A stretch of DNA of 64,000 nucleotides, from assembly GCF_021389975.1 (NCBI RefSeq), contig NZ_CP089981.1, positions 5,915,501 through 5,979,500 on the forward strand, given 5' to 3'. Positions 17,523-25,169 of the stretch are shown here, one piece after another; the first letter of the stretch is position 1; every line of letters begins with the position of its first letter. The DNA is from Fulvivirga ulvae (GTDB taxonomy: Bacteria; Bacteroidota; Bacteroidia; Cytophagales; Cyclobacteriaceae). The position numbers were made by a program, and so were the translations under genes. The notes under the pieces were generated by a model that saw nothing but the letters and a program-made list of their open reading frames with translations, did no database searches and was not told the DNA's origin.

Positions 17523-18545
17523 CTAGTGCAATAATTTAAATACCAGTTCTTTAAGTATCTGCCCGTCTGTAGCAGAAATGTTGTCAACCCCTTTGGACTT
17601 CAGGTCAGCCTGCCTGATAAAATGAATATTGTTGACTACCTGCATTGGACTGTAGTTTTTCATGGCATAAATGTAGTCTTTCACAAAATACGGGCTCACC
17701 TTAAGCACCGAGGCCAGGTTTCTCTCGGACTTGTCTTTGGCATGAAAAGCCATTAACAACTTGCTGTAGAAAGCAAATAAAATAGCCACTATCGGTATTA
17801 TGGGGTTCTTTTTGGCATTTGCCTCAAAGTAGTTAACTATTTTATTAGCCTTGACCACATCCTTGGTCATTAATGCCTTTTGTAATTCAAATACATTATA
17901 GTCCTTACTTATGCCCACATAGCGTTGTACAATGGCTTCATCGATCTGAACTTTTTCTTTGAAGTTAATAAGCATTTTATCAACCTCATTGGCCAAACGC
18001 TCCAGGTCATTACCTATAGAGTCAGCCAGCATTTGTACTGCTTTTGGTGTTATTCCAAAACCTTTGTCTTTAATATAATTCTCCACCCATACCGGCACCT
18101 GGTTATCATACAGCTTTTTTGTAGTAAGCGCAATTGCATGCTTTTCAATCAGCTTACCAAGAGCCTTTCTCTTATCAAGAGTTTTATTTTTATGGCAGAA
18201 AACAAGTATGGTCGAAGGTACCGGATTCTGAATATAGTCGGTAAGCAGCTTCTGTCCTGATTCCTTATTTATATCACCAACGGTCTGAGCTTCCCTGACT
18301 ATTACCACCTGCCTTTCAGACATCATAGGAAAACGCCTGGCATTGGTAAGTATGGTATTCATATTCACATCCCGGCCATATAATATCGTTTGGTTAAACC
18401 CCTTCTCGCTCTCGGTCAGTATATGATTCTCAATATAACCTGAGATCATATCTATATAGTAGGTCTCATCTCCCTGAAGAAAATAAACGGGGGCATATTT
18501 TTTACTTTTTAAATCCTTAAGTACGCTTTCAGGAGTTACAGCCAT
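17523..18545 (-). CDS. holA: DNA polymerase III subunit delta
   Basis: The clamp-loader subunit that opens the beta sliding clamp. The 340-residue product has the family N-terminus (PVYFLQGDETYYIDMI), the RRFPMMSERQVVIVREAQ block, a domain II with IKDKGFGITPKAVQMLADSIGN-like helices and the NDLERLANEVDKM motif. Domain III ends with a collar-type helical region. Length is typical. It has its own -7 element (TATTTTTG, 18574-18567) and is separated from the TPR gene by 118 bp. Confidence 0.93.
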   Translation of the reverse strand: MAVTPESVLKDLKSKKYAPVYFLQGDETYYIDMISGYIENHILTESEKGFNQTILYGRDVNMNTILTNARRFPMMSERQVVIVREAQTVGDINKESGQKLLTDYIQNPVPSTILVFCHKNKTLDKRKALGKLIEKHAIALTTKKLYDNQVPVWVENYIKDKGFGITPKAVQMLADSIGNDLERLANEVDKMLINFKEKVQIDEAIVQRYVGISKDYNVFELQKALMTKDVVKANKIVNYFEANAKKNPIIPIVAILFAFYSKLLMAFHAKDKSERNLASVLKVSPYFVKDYIYAMKNYSPMQVVNNIHFIRQADLKSKGVDNISATDGQILKELVFKLLH

Positions 18546-18566
18546 AAATCAATAATGTGTGATAGG

Positions 18567-18574
18567 CAAAAATA
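18567..18574 (-). promoter_or_regulatory. -7 element of holA
   Basis: TATTTTTG on the minus strand, 21 bp before the ATG, matches TAnnTTTG exactly. No well-spaced TTG was found upstream. Confidence 0.4.
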
Positions 18575-18815
18575 GCAGATTAGTTAGTAATGACTAAAAG
18601 TCTGCAAATAAATATGGAGGGAATTACATCAACGAAATTGATTCGATAAAAACGGTCCTTGGAATCTGCAAGTAGTAGTGATTAATTTGAATAACAGGAT
18701 GTTACGATCCATTAAAAAAAATGCTAATTATCGACGGATAAAACCGCTGGTCGAATAACAAAAAAATCAAAAAATAGTTGTGTCAATTTCTCTACATAAA
18801 TAAAACAAAACTGTA

Positions 18816-18873
18816 TACTTTCGCATTTAAATACGTATACGACGGAGTTACCTATACCGAGAAACTGGTATAG
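18816..18873 (+). promoter_or_regulatory. Putative -7 element and leader hairpin before a lipoprotein gene
   Basis: TACTTTCG (18816-18823) is one mismatch from the -7 consensus. About 30 bp later CTATACC (18852-18858) and GGTATAG (18867-18873) can form a 7-bp hairpin with an 8-nt loop in the leader of the 18923 gene. Nothing else is seen in the 377-bp gap 18546-18922. Confidence 0.35.
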
Positions 18874-18922
18874 TTTATGTATTAAGCGTATGACAATAAC
18901 TAAAGAACCAAAAATTGAAATT

Positions 18923-19930
18923 ATGAAAAAAACTATGAAACTAGGATTTATGATGACCTTGTTAAGTGGTCTGATGTTTTTCGCCAGTTGTGATGACAAC
19001 GATGAAATAACACCAGTAGACCCTAACGCGGAATATGATGCGATACTAAGACTATCTGAAGCTGCTACAGGGGATACTACTACAGCTACTGTTAACGTTG
19101 ATGCCAATACACAATCAACGATAAAGGCAAGAGTTACCTTCCTTTCAACCTCTGCAAGCATGAGAAGGTTGTACATTACACAAAACGTTGGCGGACAGGG
19201 AGATGAACCTTTTGAAATTACTGCAAACGTTGATAAAAAAGCTGATGGATCTATTGATATTGAAGCTGCCAATTCAAATGGAATTGTTTATGAACTTACG
19301 TTACCTGTTCCATCAGGTGTAGGGTCAGGTACAGTAGTTTATGAATTATGGACGACTACAGGCCGTGGTGATTACAGAGACCAAACACAAAGGTTAGCCG
19401 TAGGCCCTGGAACAATTACACTAAATTATGGTGGTGCTAATGAGGCTGCTGAAGTAAAGTCATTCTCAGCCAAGTTACTCGATGCTCCATTAGCGGATGG
19501 AAGTTCTGAAACCTTTATTTCACTTCTTGATGGCCAAGTTTATAAAATTAATCAAGGTGAAGAGTACGTTGACTTTTGGGATTTTGGATATTATTATGGT
19601 GCAACAGGTAAAGCTTCTCTAGCCTCTACAGATGATTACCCATCCAGTGTAATTGATATTGAGACTATAGCTAACACTAGCGATGCTTTAAATACTGCAT
19701 ATTTTGCTCTTTCCAGCAAAACCTCTGCTGATTTTGATGCAATTGCTGTATCAGGTGACTTAAGTTTTGTTACGAAGCCTACATCACAAAGAATAAACCA
19801 ATTAGCTGCAGGTAATATCATCGAATTTGTGGACCACTATGGTAAAAAAGGTTTGATCAGGGTTACAGAAATCAATGGAACTGACGGATCTGACGGATAC
19901 ATTGAAATTGATGTAAAAGTACAGCCATAA
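18923..19930 (+). CDS. Hypothetical lipoprotein, 335 aa
   Basis: The start at 18923 (MKKTMKLGFMMTLL) is chosen over an in-frame ATG at 18890 because it gives a clean lipoprotein signal with lipobox FFASC, Cys23 being the lipidated residue. The mature protein begins DDNDEITPVDPN, an acidic tether usual for surface-exposed Bacteroidota lipoproteins. It is predicted beta-rich (many Thr/Val/Gly strands). No catalytic motif or family is recognised. It is monocistronic and flanked by a leader hairpin and a strong terminator. Codon usage looks AT-richer than neighbours. Confidence 0.8.
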   Translation: MKKTMKLGFMMTLLSGLMFFASCDDNDEITPVDPNAEYDAILRLSEAATGDTTTATVNVDANTQSTIKARVTFLSTSASMRRLYITQNVGGQGDEPFEITANVDKKADGSIDIEAANSNGIVYELTLPVPSGVGSGTVVYELWTTTGRGDYRDQTQRLAVGPGTITLNYGGANEAAEVKSFSAKLLDAPLADGSSETFISLLDGQVYKINQGEEYVDFWDFGYYYGATGKASLASTDDYPSSVIDIETIANTSDALNTAYFALSSKTSADFDAIAVSGDLSFVTKPTSQRINQLAAGNIIEFVDHYGKKGLIRVTEINGTDGSDGYIEIDVKVQP

Positions 19931-19954
19931 GGTTTATTTTAAAGAAATCAAAGA

Positions 19955-19989
19955 AGCCGCTTAAGTAATACTTAGGCGGCTTTTTTTGT
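19955..19989 (+). terminator. Intrinsic terminator after the lipoprotein gene
   Basis: AGCCGCTTAAG (19955-19965) pairs with CTTAGGCGGCT (19971-19981) with one mismatch and a short loop, followed by a run of T. Strong classical terminator 24 bp past the stop. Confidence 0.88.
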
Positions 19990-20154
19990 CTATTTGTCCC
20001 GTCCTGAAACAGCGTTACACAAAAAGTAACGTTATGAAAAAGAAGAATAATCGTCAGTATGTTAAGCGAACTCAGCGAGATCCTTAGGGGGTAAAAATGC
20101 GTACTTTAAGGCTTTAAACTATTGTTAGATAAGCTACTCAATAAAACCTACCAC

Positions 20155-20712
20155 TCACGCCTTAACCTTCCTGTAACTATAAGCAGTTAGTATTCCGACA
20201 ATAGCACCCGCCAAATGTGACTCCCAGGAAACGTGAGAATTGACCGGCAAAACTCCATAAAAAATGGATCCATATACAAGAAGCACAATCAATGAGATGA
20301 AAATGGATTTAAAATCCCTCCTCATGAACCCGTAAAAAATCAAAAAAGACGCAATACCATATACCAAACCACTGGCTCCCACATGGAAAGATGGTCTTGC
20401 AAAAATCCATACCAGCAGATTAGTAAAAAAATAGCATCTCAGAAAAACCCCGGAAGCAATTCTGTAATAGGAATAGAATAACACCACCCCTAAAAATAAT
20501 AATGGAATGGTATTGGAAAGCAGGTGGATATAGTTGGCGTGGATCAAGGGAGCAGTTATAATACCAATACCTCCCATGAGCGTTCTTGGCCAAATGCCAA
20601 AAACTGTCAGGTCGTACCCTAATAAAAAGTCTACCACAAAAGATAGCCACATGAGAAATACAAATCTAAAAGGTACTACCGCACTTCCTATTAAGGTACG
20701 ACCATTCGACAT
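20155..20712 (-). CDS. Rhomboid-family intramembrane serine protease
   Basis: 185 residues, about six membrane spans. Catalytic Ser114 lies in HVGASGLVYG and the partner His166 in SWESHLAGA. The N-terminal part has the conserved HANYIHLLSNT segment with His58, His63 and Asn67, which shapes the oxyanion site. It cleaves substrates within the membrane. It starts 5 bp after the TerB-like gene, so the two are one operon. It is a paralogue of the rhomboid at 50072-50791: both share WPRTL/LPRTL, the APLIH-x-x-x-x-HLLSNT block, GASG and SWESHL at nearly identical residue numbers. Confidence 0.92.
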   Translation of the reverse strand: MSNGRTLIGSAVVPFRFVFLMWLSFVVDFLLGYDLTVFGIWPRTLMGGIGIITAPLIHANYIHLLSNTIPLLFLGVVLFYSYYRIASGVFLRCYFFTNLLVWIFARPSFHVGASGLVYGIASFLIFYGFMRRDFKSIFISLIVLLVYGSIFYGVLPVNSHVSWESHLAGAIVGILTAYSYRKVKA

Positions 20713-20717
20713 AATAT

Positions 20718-21182
20718 CTATTTTGCAGGATCCTTAACCATATCCAGAGCTATCAACTTCGACTCTTCATACCCGACAGCCATATATCCTAACAGGCCAC
20801 CTGATGATTCAGCAATTTTTTTTGCGATGTCTTTAATACTGCTATAAAACTCTTGAGCAAACTTATTATCCAGCTTAGGTAATATGCTATTCAGTCTTTC
20901 CAATTCTGAGATAATGAGTGGGTTTCTTTCCTCAGCACGTACAGGATACTGTTGGATCATTACTTTCATTTTATCTTCAAAGTCCTTGCCGGCTTCCTTA
21001 TAGTAGTTGATAAGGTCTTCTCTGGCCTTCGTCTGTTTGGTTTTTGAAAGGCTCACTGCCTGCTTTATTTCAGACCTGTCTATGTCATTATCAGCCCCTG
21101 CTATTAAGATAGATACCAGCACTGGAACCTTGTACATAACTTCAACCTCTTCCTGGGTTAAGTTTTTAAATTCTTCAATCAT
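20718..21182 (-). CDS. TerB-like helical protein upstream of a rhomboid
   Basis: 154 residues, all-helical, no signal peptide. The segment VLVSILIAGADNDIDRSEIKQAV resembles the metal-binding entry helix of TerB-like (tellurite-resistance B) domains, with the acidic cluster DNDID. This is pattern recognition without alignment. The C-terminal part (GGLLGYMAVGYEESK) is less helical. The gene precedes the rhomboid by 5 bp; the pairing suggests a cytoplasmic partner of the membrane protease, but no function is established. Confidence 0.6.
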   Translation of the reverse strand: MIEEFKNLTQEEVEVMYKVPVLVSILIAGADNDIDRSEIKQAVSLSKTKQTKAREDLINYYKEAGKDFEDKMKVMIQQYPVRAEERNPLIISELERLNSILPKLDNKFAQEFYSSIKDIAKKIAESSGGLLGYMAVGYEESKLIALDMVKDPAK

Positions 21183-21378
21183 ACTTTAAATTAATTTGGA
21201 CCAACTAAAATAGTTATTTATTCTATAAAACCTTCCGGCTTAGCATTTCAAAGTAAAAGAAGCTTTTTGTTAAATCAATAGGTAAGGAATAATTTTTTCA
21301 AAGTATTCAAAATGAACCTTTCTTATTAATTAAATACTTATATTATCTTTAGATACCTAACTTAAAAACCAAAACAGT

Positions 21379-22740
21379 ATGTACGAACAGGAACCGGTTA
21401 AAATATTCATTGTCGAAGACGATCCTGCTTATACCAAATTTTTGCAGTATGTGCTCAGTCTTAATCCCGACTTTGAAGTTTCAACCTTCTCAACAGGTAA
21501 AGACTGTCTGGATAACCTGTACCAAAAACCATCAATAATTACCCTTGACTATACACTGCCTGACATGCCCGGAGAAAAGGTTTTGGCTGAGATCAAAGCT
21601 TTCGATAACATTCAGGTCATAATTATTTCAGCGCAGGAAAAAATTGGCACAGCTGTGGAGCTCCTGAAACTTGGTGCCTATGATTACATCACAAAAGATG
21701 AAGACACCAAAAACAGGCTGCTTAACACCATCAATAATGCGCGGCAAAATATATCTCTGGTTAAACAAATCGACCACCTTAAGCAGGAGATTTCAGAGAA
21801 GTATGAGTTTGACAAAAGTATTGTTGGCAGTAGTGGTGCATTAAAAAAGGTATTCGCCTTGCTTGAAAAGGCTGTAAAAACCAATATAACCGTTTCTATT
21901 ACCGGTGAAACGGGAACCGGAAAGGAGTTGGTAGCCAAAGCTATTCATTATAATTCAAAGCGTAAAAAGAAACCTTTTGTGGCTGTAAATATAGCCGCCA
22001 TTCCGTCAGAGCTTATGGAGAGTGAACTTTTCGGTCATGAAAAAGGCGCTTTTACTGGGGCCAATACAAGACGTATCGGGAAGTTTGAGGAAGCCGAGGC
22101 TGGCACCATTTTTCTTGACGAAATCGGTGAAATGGACCTGAACCTGCAGGCTAAACTCCTGCGGGTAATACAGGAGCGTGAGCTGACCAGAATCGGTGGT
22201 AACGAAATTATTAAACTAGATATCAGACTAATTGTAGCCACTCACCGCGATCTTGCGGAGGAAGTAAAAAAAGGCAATTTCAGAGAAGACCTTTATTACA
22301 GGTTACTGGGGCTCCCCGTTCACCTCCCTCCTCTGCGCGATCGTGGTAATGACATTGTAATACTGGCCAAACATTTCCTACAATCATTTGCCAAAGAAAA
22401 TGACTTGCCAATCCTGAGGCTATCCGGAGAAGCCCAGGAAAAACTGCTTAGTTATCCCTTCCCGGGCAATGTACGTGAGCTGAAATCCATTATGGAATTG
22501 GCGGCTGTTATGGCCAATGATAATGAAATAAATGCTGATGACATTAGTTTTAACAGCGTATCAAAAGAGACAAATTTCCTGTTTGAGGAAATGACCCTCA
22601 GGGATTACACCTTTAAGATTATCAGGTATTACCTTGACAAGTATGATAACAATGTACTACAGGTAGCAGATAAACTTGATATCGGTAAATCTACCATTTA
22701 TCGGTACCTGAAGGAAATGGAAGATGAACCTGTTAAGTAA
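21379..22740 (+). CDS. NtrC-family sigma-54-dependent response regulator
   Basis: 453 residues. The receiver domain (1-125) has phosphoacceptor Asp57 (ITLDYTLPD) and Lys106. The AAA+ domain (about 148-385) has Walker A GETGTGKE (176-183), the sigma-54-contacting loop GAFTGA (223-228), Walker B TIFLDE (243-248) and an arginine-finger region PPLRDR. The C-terminus is a Fis-type helix-turn-helix (about 410-450, VADKLDIGKSTIYRYL). It activates RpoN-dependent promoters on phosphorylation. The hybrid kinase begins 5 bp downstream, so the two are co-transcribed and probably cognate through the kinase receiver and HPt domains. The leader has a TATCTTTAG near -7 at 21344-21352. Confidence 0.94.
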   Translation: MYEQEPVKIFIVEDDPAYTKFLQYVLSLNPDFEVSTFSTGKDCLDNLYQKPSIITLDYTLPDMPGEKVLAEIKAFDNIQVIIISAQEKIGTAVELLKLGAYDYITKDEDTKNRLLNTINNARQNISLVKQIDHLKQEISEKYEFDKSIVGSSGALKKVFALLEKAVKTNITVSITGETGTGKELVAKAIHYNSKRKKKPFVAVNIAAIPSELMESELFGHEKGAFTGANTRRIGKFEEAEAGTIFLDEIGEMDLNLQAKLLRVIQERELTRIGGNEIIKLDIRLIVATHRDLAEEVKKGNFREDLYYRLLGLPVHLPPLRDRGNDIVILAKHFLQSFAKENDLPILRLSGEAQEKLLSYPFPGNVRELKSIMELAAVMANDNEINADDISFNSVSKETNFLFEEMTLRDYTFKIIRYYLDKYDNNVLQVADKLDIGKSTIYRYLKEMEDEPVK

Positions 22741-22745
22741 AGTAA

Positions 22746-24680
22746 ATGGAAGCAATAAAAAGTCTGGCCGATTATGTAAATAAAGGAGCCTTTTATAAAG
22801 CTGTTGTAGAGGATGGTTCGGATATTATCTTTATCGTAGACTACAATGGGAACATTTTGTATCACAATCCGTCCGTGGAAGAAACACTCGGACATGCACC
22901 TTTCAGCCTGATCGGTAAAATATTCTTTGATTTTGTAGAGCCGGAAACACTGAGAAACTTTAAGGCAGAGTTCGAAAAAAGCACCACAAAACCATATGAT
23001 GAAAGTATCGAATTCCGTTTTTTGTGCAAAGACGGTTCCTACAAGTATTTGGAGTTTAACTCTATAAACTTAAAACACAAAGAGGGTTTTGAAGGGCTTA
23101 TTCTTGATTGCAGGGATATTACGCAACGCAAAAAAGATGCTGAAGAGTTGCTCAGAGCGCAAAAGGCCAAAGAGCAATTTCTGGCCAACATGAGTCATGA
23201 GATAAGGACGCCCATCAATGGAATAGCGGGAATGGTCAACCTTTTGACAGAGGCTACCAGCGAAGAAGACAGGGTAAGCTACCTGAATGCCATTAAAAAC
23301 TCAACAGAAAACTTAAAGGTAATTATTAATGACATTCTGGATCTGTCCGTGATCGAATCAGGAAAATTAAAGCTGGAAAAAATTGGTTTTAACATAAAAT
23401 ACCAGCTCAGCGCTGTTATTGATACTTTTCAATTTCAGTGTAAAGAAAAAGGGATAGAGTTAAAATATAGTATTGACCCTAATGCTGACACAGTATTGCT
23501 TGGAGACCCGGTACGGTTAAACCAAATACTTATTAACCTCATCAGTAATGCTGTCAAATTCACTCATATAGGCGAAATTAATGTTAAGGTTGAGCTGGAC
23601 CGCAAAGAAGACAAGACACATTATATCAGATTTACCGTTAGTGATACCGGTGTAGGTGTACCTAAAGAAAAGGTTAATCATATCTTCGAAAGCTTTACCC
23701 AGGCCGATGAAAGTGTTACCCGCAGGTATGGCGGAACGGGCCTTGGCCTTTCTATCGTCAAGCAACTTGTAGAATTACAAAACGGCACCATTGAAGTAAG
23801 AAGTATGGAGAGCAAGGGCACCAAATTCGTTTTTGTAATTCCCTATGAATCCGGACAAATTAAGGATCTGGTTCAGCCACAGTCTTCCAAAGCCAAGACC
23901 ACTCCACGCTATTCTTTTAAGGGTTTAAAAGTACTTTTGGTAGAAGACAACGACATTAATCGGTTATATGCCCTAAACATTCTAAAAAAATGGCAATGTG
24001 AAGTAGATGGTGCTGAAAATGGCTATATCGCACTTGAAAGATTAAGGACAAATGATTATGATATCATACTGATGGACATACAAATGCCTGTTATGGACGG
24101 GTATGAGGCAACCAAAAATATAAGAAGAGGGCTAAAACCACCAAAAAGTTATATTCCGATCATTGCTCTAACCGCCAACGCCATCAAAGGAGATAACGAG
24201 AAATGTATGGAAGTGGGCATGAATGATTACCTGTCAAAACCATTCCAGCCGGAAGATCTGTATAAGGTAATTACCAAATTCGCTAAAGAAAAACCACTTC
24301 AGCCCATTGAAAACGAATACATAGAAGCCACGCATGATAAAGTAACTGATCTCACTTACCTTACCAACGTCTGTGATGGTGATAAGGTATTTATGAGAGA
24401 TATGATAGAAACTTTCATCACCAACACCCCTTCCGCCATTAATGAAATGCAAAAGCAGATCAGCAAGATGGCCTGGAATAAAGTAGGCGATGTAGCCCAT
24501 AAACTAAAACCTTCAATTACATTTATGGGAATTGAATCTCTTAAGCCTATAATAAAGAAAATAGAGGATAATGGTAGAGAAAATTACGAGACGGACGAAA
24601 TCCCTGCTCTCGTCAACACACTTTCCAGTAAGTGTCAGCTAGCTTTTAAGGAGCTTCAAAAGGCTCTTAATAATCTGTAG
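22746..24680 (+). CDS. Hybrid histidine kinase: PAS-HisKA-HATPase-receiver-HPt
   Basis: 644 residues, no membrane segment, so a cytosolic sensor. A PAS domain lies at about 15-128 and HisKA phosphoacceptor is His151 (ANMSHEIRTPING). The HATPase domain has N-box Asn268, DTGVGVP (300-306) and GGTGLGLSIV (329-338). A receiver follows at about 393-512 with Asp444 (IILMDIQMP) and Lys498. A C-terminal HPt domain has His585 (DVAHKLKPS). All relay residues are present, so a full His-Asp-His-Asp phosphorelay to the upstream NtrC-type regulator is possible. The PAS ligand is unknown. A downstream pseudo-receiver gene may modulate it. Confidence 0.94.
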   Translation: MEAIKSLADYVNKGAFYKAVVEDGSDIIFIVDYNGNILYHNPSVEETLGHAPFSLIGKIFFDFVEPETLRNFKAEFEKSTTKPYDESIEFRFLCKDGSYKYLEFNSINLKHKEGFEGLILDCRDITQRKKDAEELLRAQKAKEQFLANMSHEIRTPINGIAGMVNLLTEATSEEDRVSYLNAIKNSTENLKVIINDILDLSVIESGKLKLEKIGFNIKYQLSAVIDTFQFQCKEKGIELKYSIDPNADTVLLGDPVRLNQILINLISNAVKFTHIGEINVKVELDRKEDKTHYIRFTVSDTGVGVPKEKVNHIFESFTQADESVTRRYGGTGLGLSIVKQLVELQNGTIEVRSMESKGTKFVFVIPYESGQIKDLVQPQSSKAKTTPRYSFKGLKVLLVEDNDINRLYALNILKKWQCEVDGAENGYIALERLRTNDYDIILMDIQMPVMDGYEATKNIRRGLKPPKSYIPIIALTANAIKGDNEKCMEVGMNDYLSKPFQPEDLYKVITKFAKEKPLQPIENEYIEATHDKVTDLTYLTNVCDGDKVFMRDMIETFITNTPSAINEMQKQISKMAWNKVGDVAHKLKPSITFMGIESLKPIIKKIEDNGRENYETDEIPALVNTLSSKCQLAFKELQKALNNL

Positions 24681-24693
24681 TCACAATATGAAA

Positions 24694-24709
24694 CAATATT
24701 CCCATATTG
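24694..24709. repeat. Short inverted repeat CAATAT-TCCC-ATATTG
   Basis: A perfect 6-bp inverted repeat lying 14 bp after the hybrid-kinase stop. It has no T-run directly after it (a T-run occurs near 24754-24760), so it is only a weak transcription-end candidate. Confidence 0.25.
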
Positions 24710-24787
24710 GGATTACTCCTATCACTAAGTAGGGCTCTATTCCTCAATCAGGGCTTTTTTTATTACAGGCATATTTATTGGCGCAAG

Positions 24788-24801
24788 CTATTTTAAAATA
24801 G
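24788..24801. promoter_or_regulatory. Perfect 14-bp palindrome before the pseudo-receiver gene
   Basis: CTATTTTAAAATAG is self-complementary and ends 8 bp before the ATG at 24810. It could be an operator or simply AT-rich DNA. Confidence 0.3.
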
Positions 24802-24809
24802 TTAGCCCT

Positions 24810-25139
24810 ATGAAAAAACGTGATGGTGTAATTTTCCTGATCGACTCTGATTCCTATGACCGGAATATGTTGAGTCTTGCCATTGAAAAAATAACCCGAC
24901 ATAAAGTATTCAATTTCTTTAGCATGGAGGAATGCCTGCTTTACTGGAGGCTAAAACCAAAATTACTCATTTATGACTCAAGATCTGAAACTTCAATCCC
25001 TCAGCAGATCAAAGAAAACCTCAGTCTAATTAATATTTCAAGAGACATCGTCAAACAACAATGTCATAAGTTAAAAGATATGAATATTGCTGAGGAAGTG
25101 GCTTGTATCATAGGTCTTAACAGAACCATTGAGGATTAA
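24810..25139 (+). CDS. Small degenerate receiver-like protein
   Basis: 109 residues. The N-terminal half follows the receiver-domain pattern: VIFLIDSDSYDRNML with acidic Asp12/Asp14, then a strand and helix and KLLIYDSRSE with Asp56 where the phosphoacceptor would be. The second half lacks the usual Thr/Ser and Lys signatures, and the protein is shorter than a full receiver of about 120 residues. It is probably a phosphorylation-impaired or truncated receiver acting as a decoy or adaptor. It lies 130 bp after the hybrid kinase on the same strand and ends 30 bp before the convergent giant gene. Alternative reading: an unrelated small protein. Confidence 0.55.
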   Translation: MKKRDGVIFLIDSDSYDRNMLSLAIEKITRHKVFNFFSMEECLLYWRLKPKLLIYDSRSETSIPQQIKENLSLINISRDIVKQQCHKLKDMNIAEEVACIIGLNRTIED

Positions 25140-25169
25140 GCATGAATCCATTATTATGGCTCATTTAAA

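Noticed and set aside
24721..24765. Terminator after the hybrid kinase (two AGGGCT copies and a T-run)
   Set aside because: The AGGGCT copies are in direct, not inverted, orientation and cannot form a stem.
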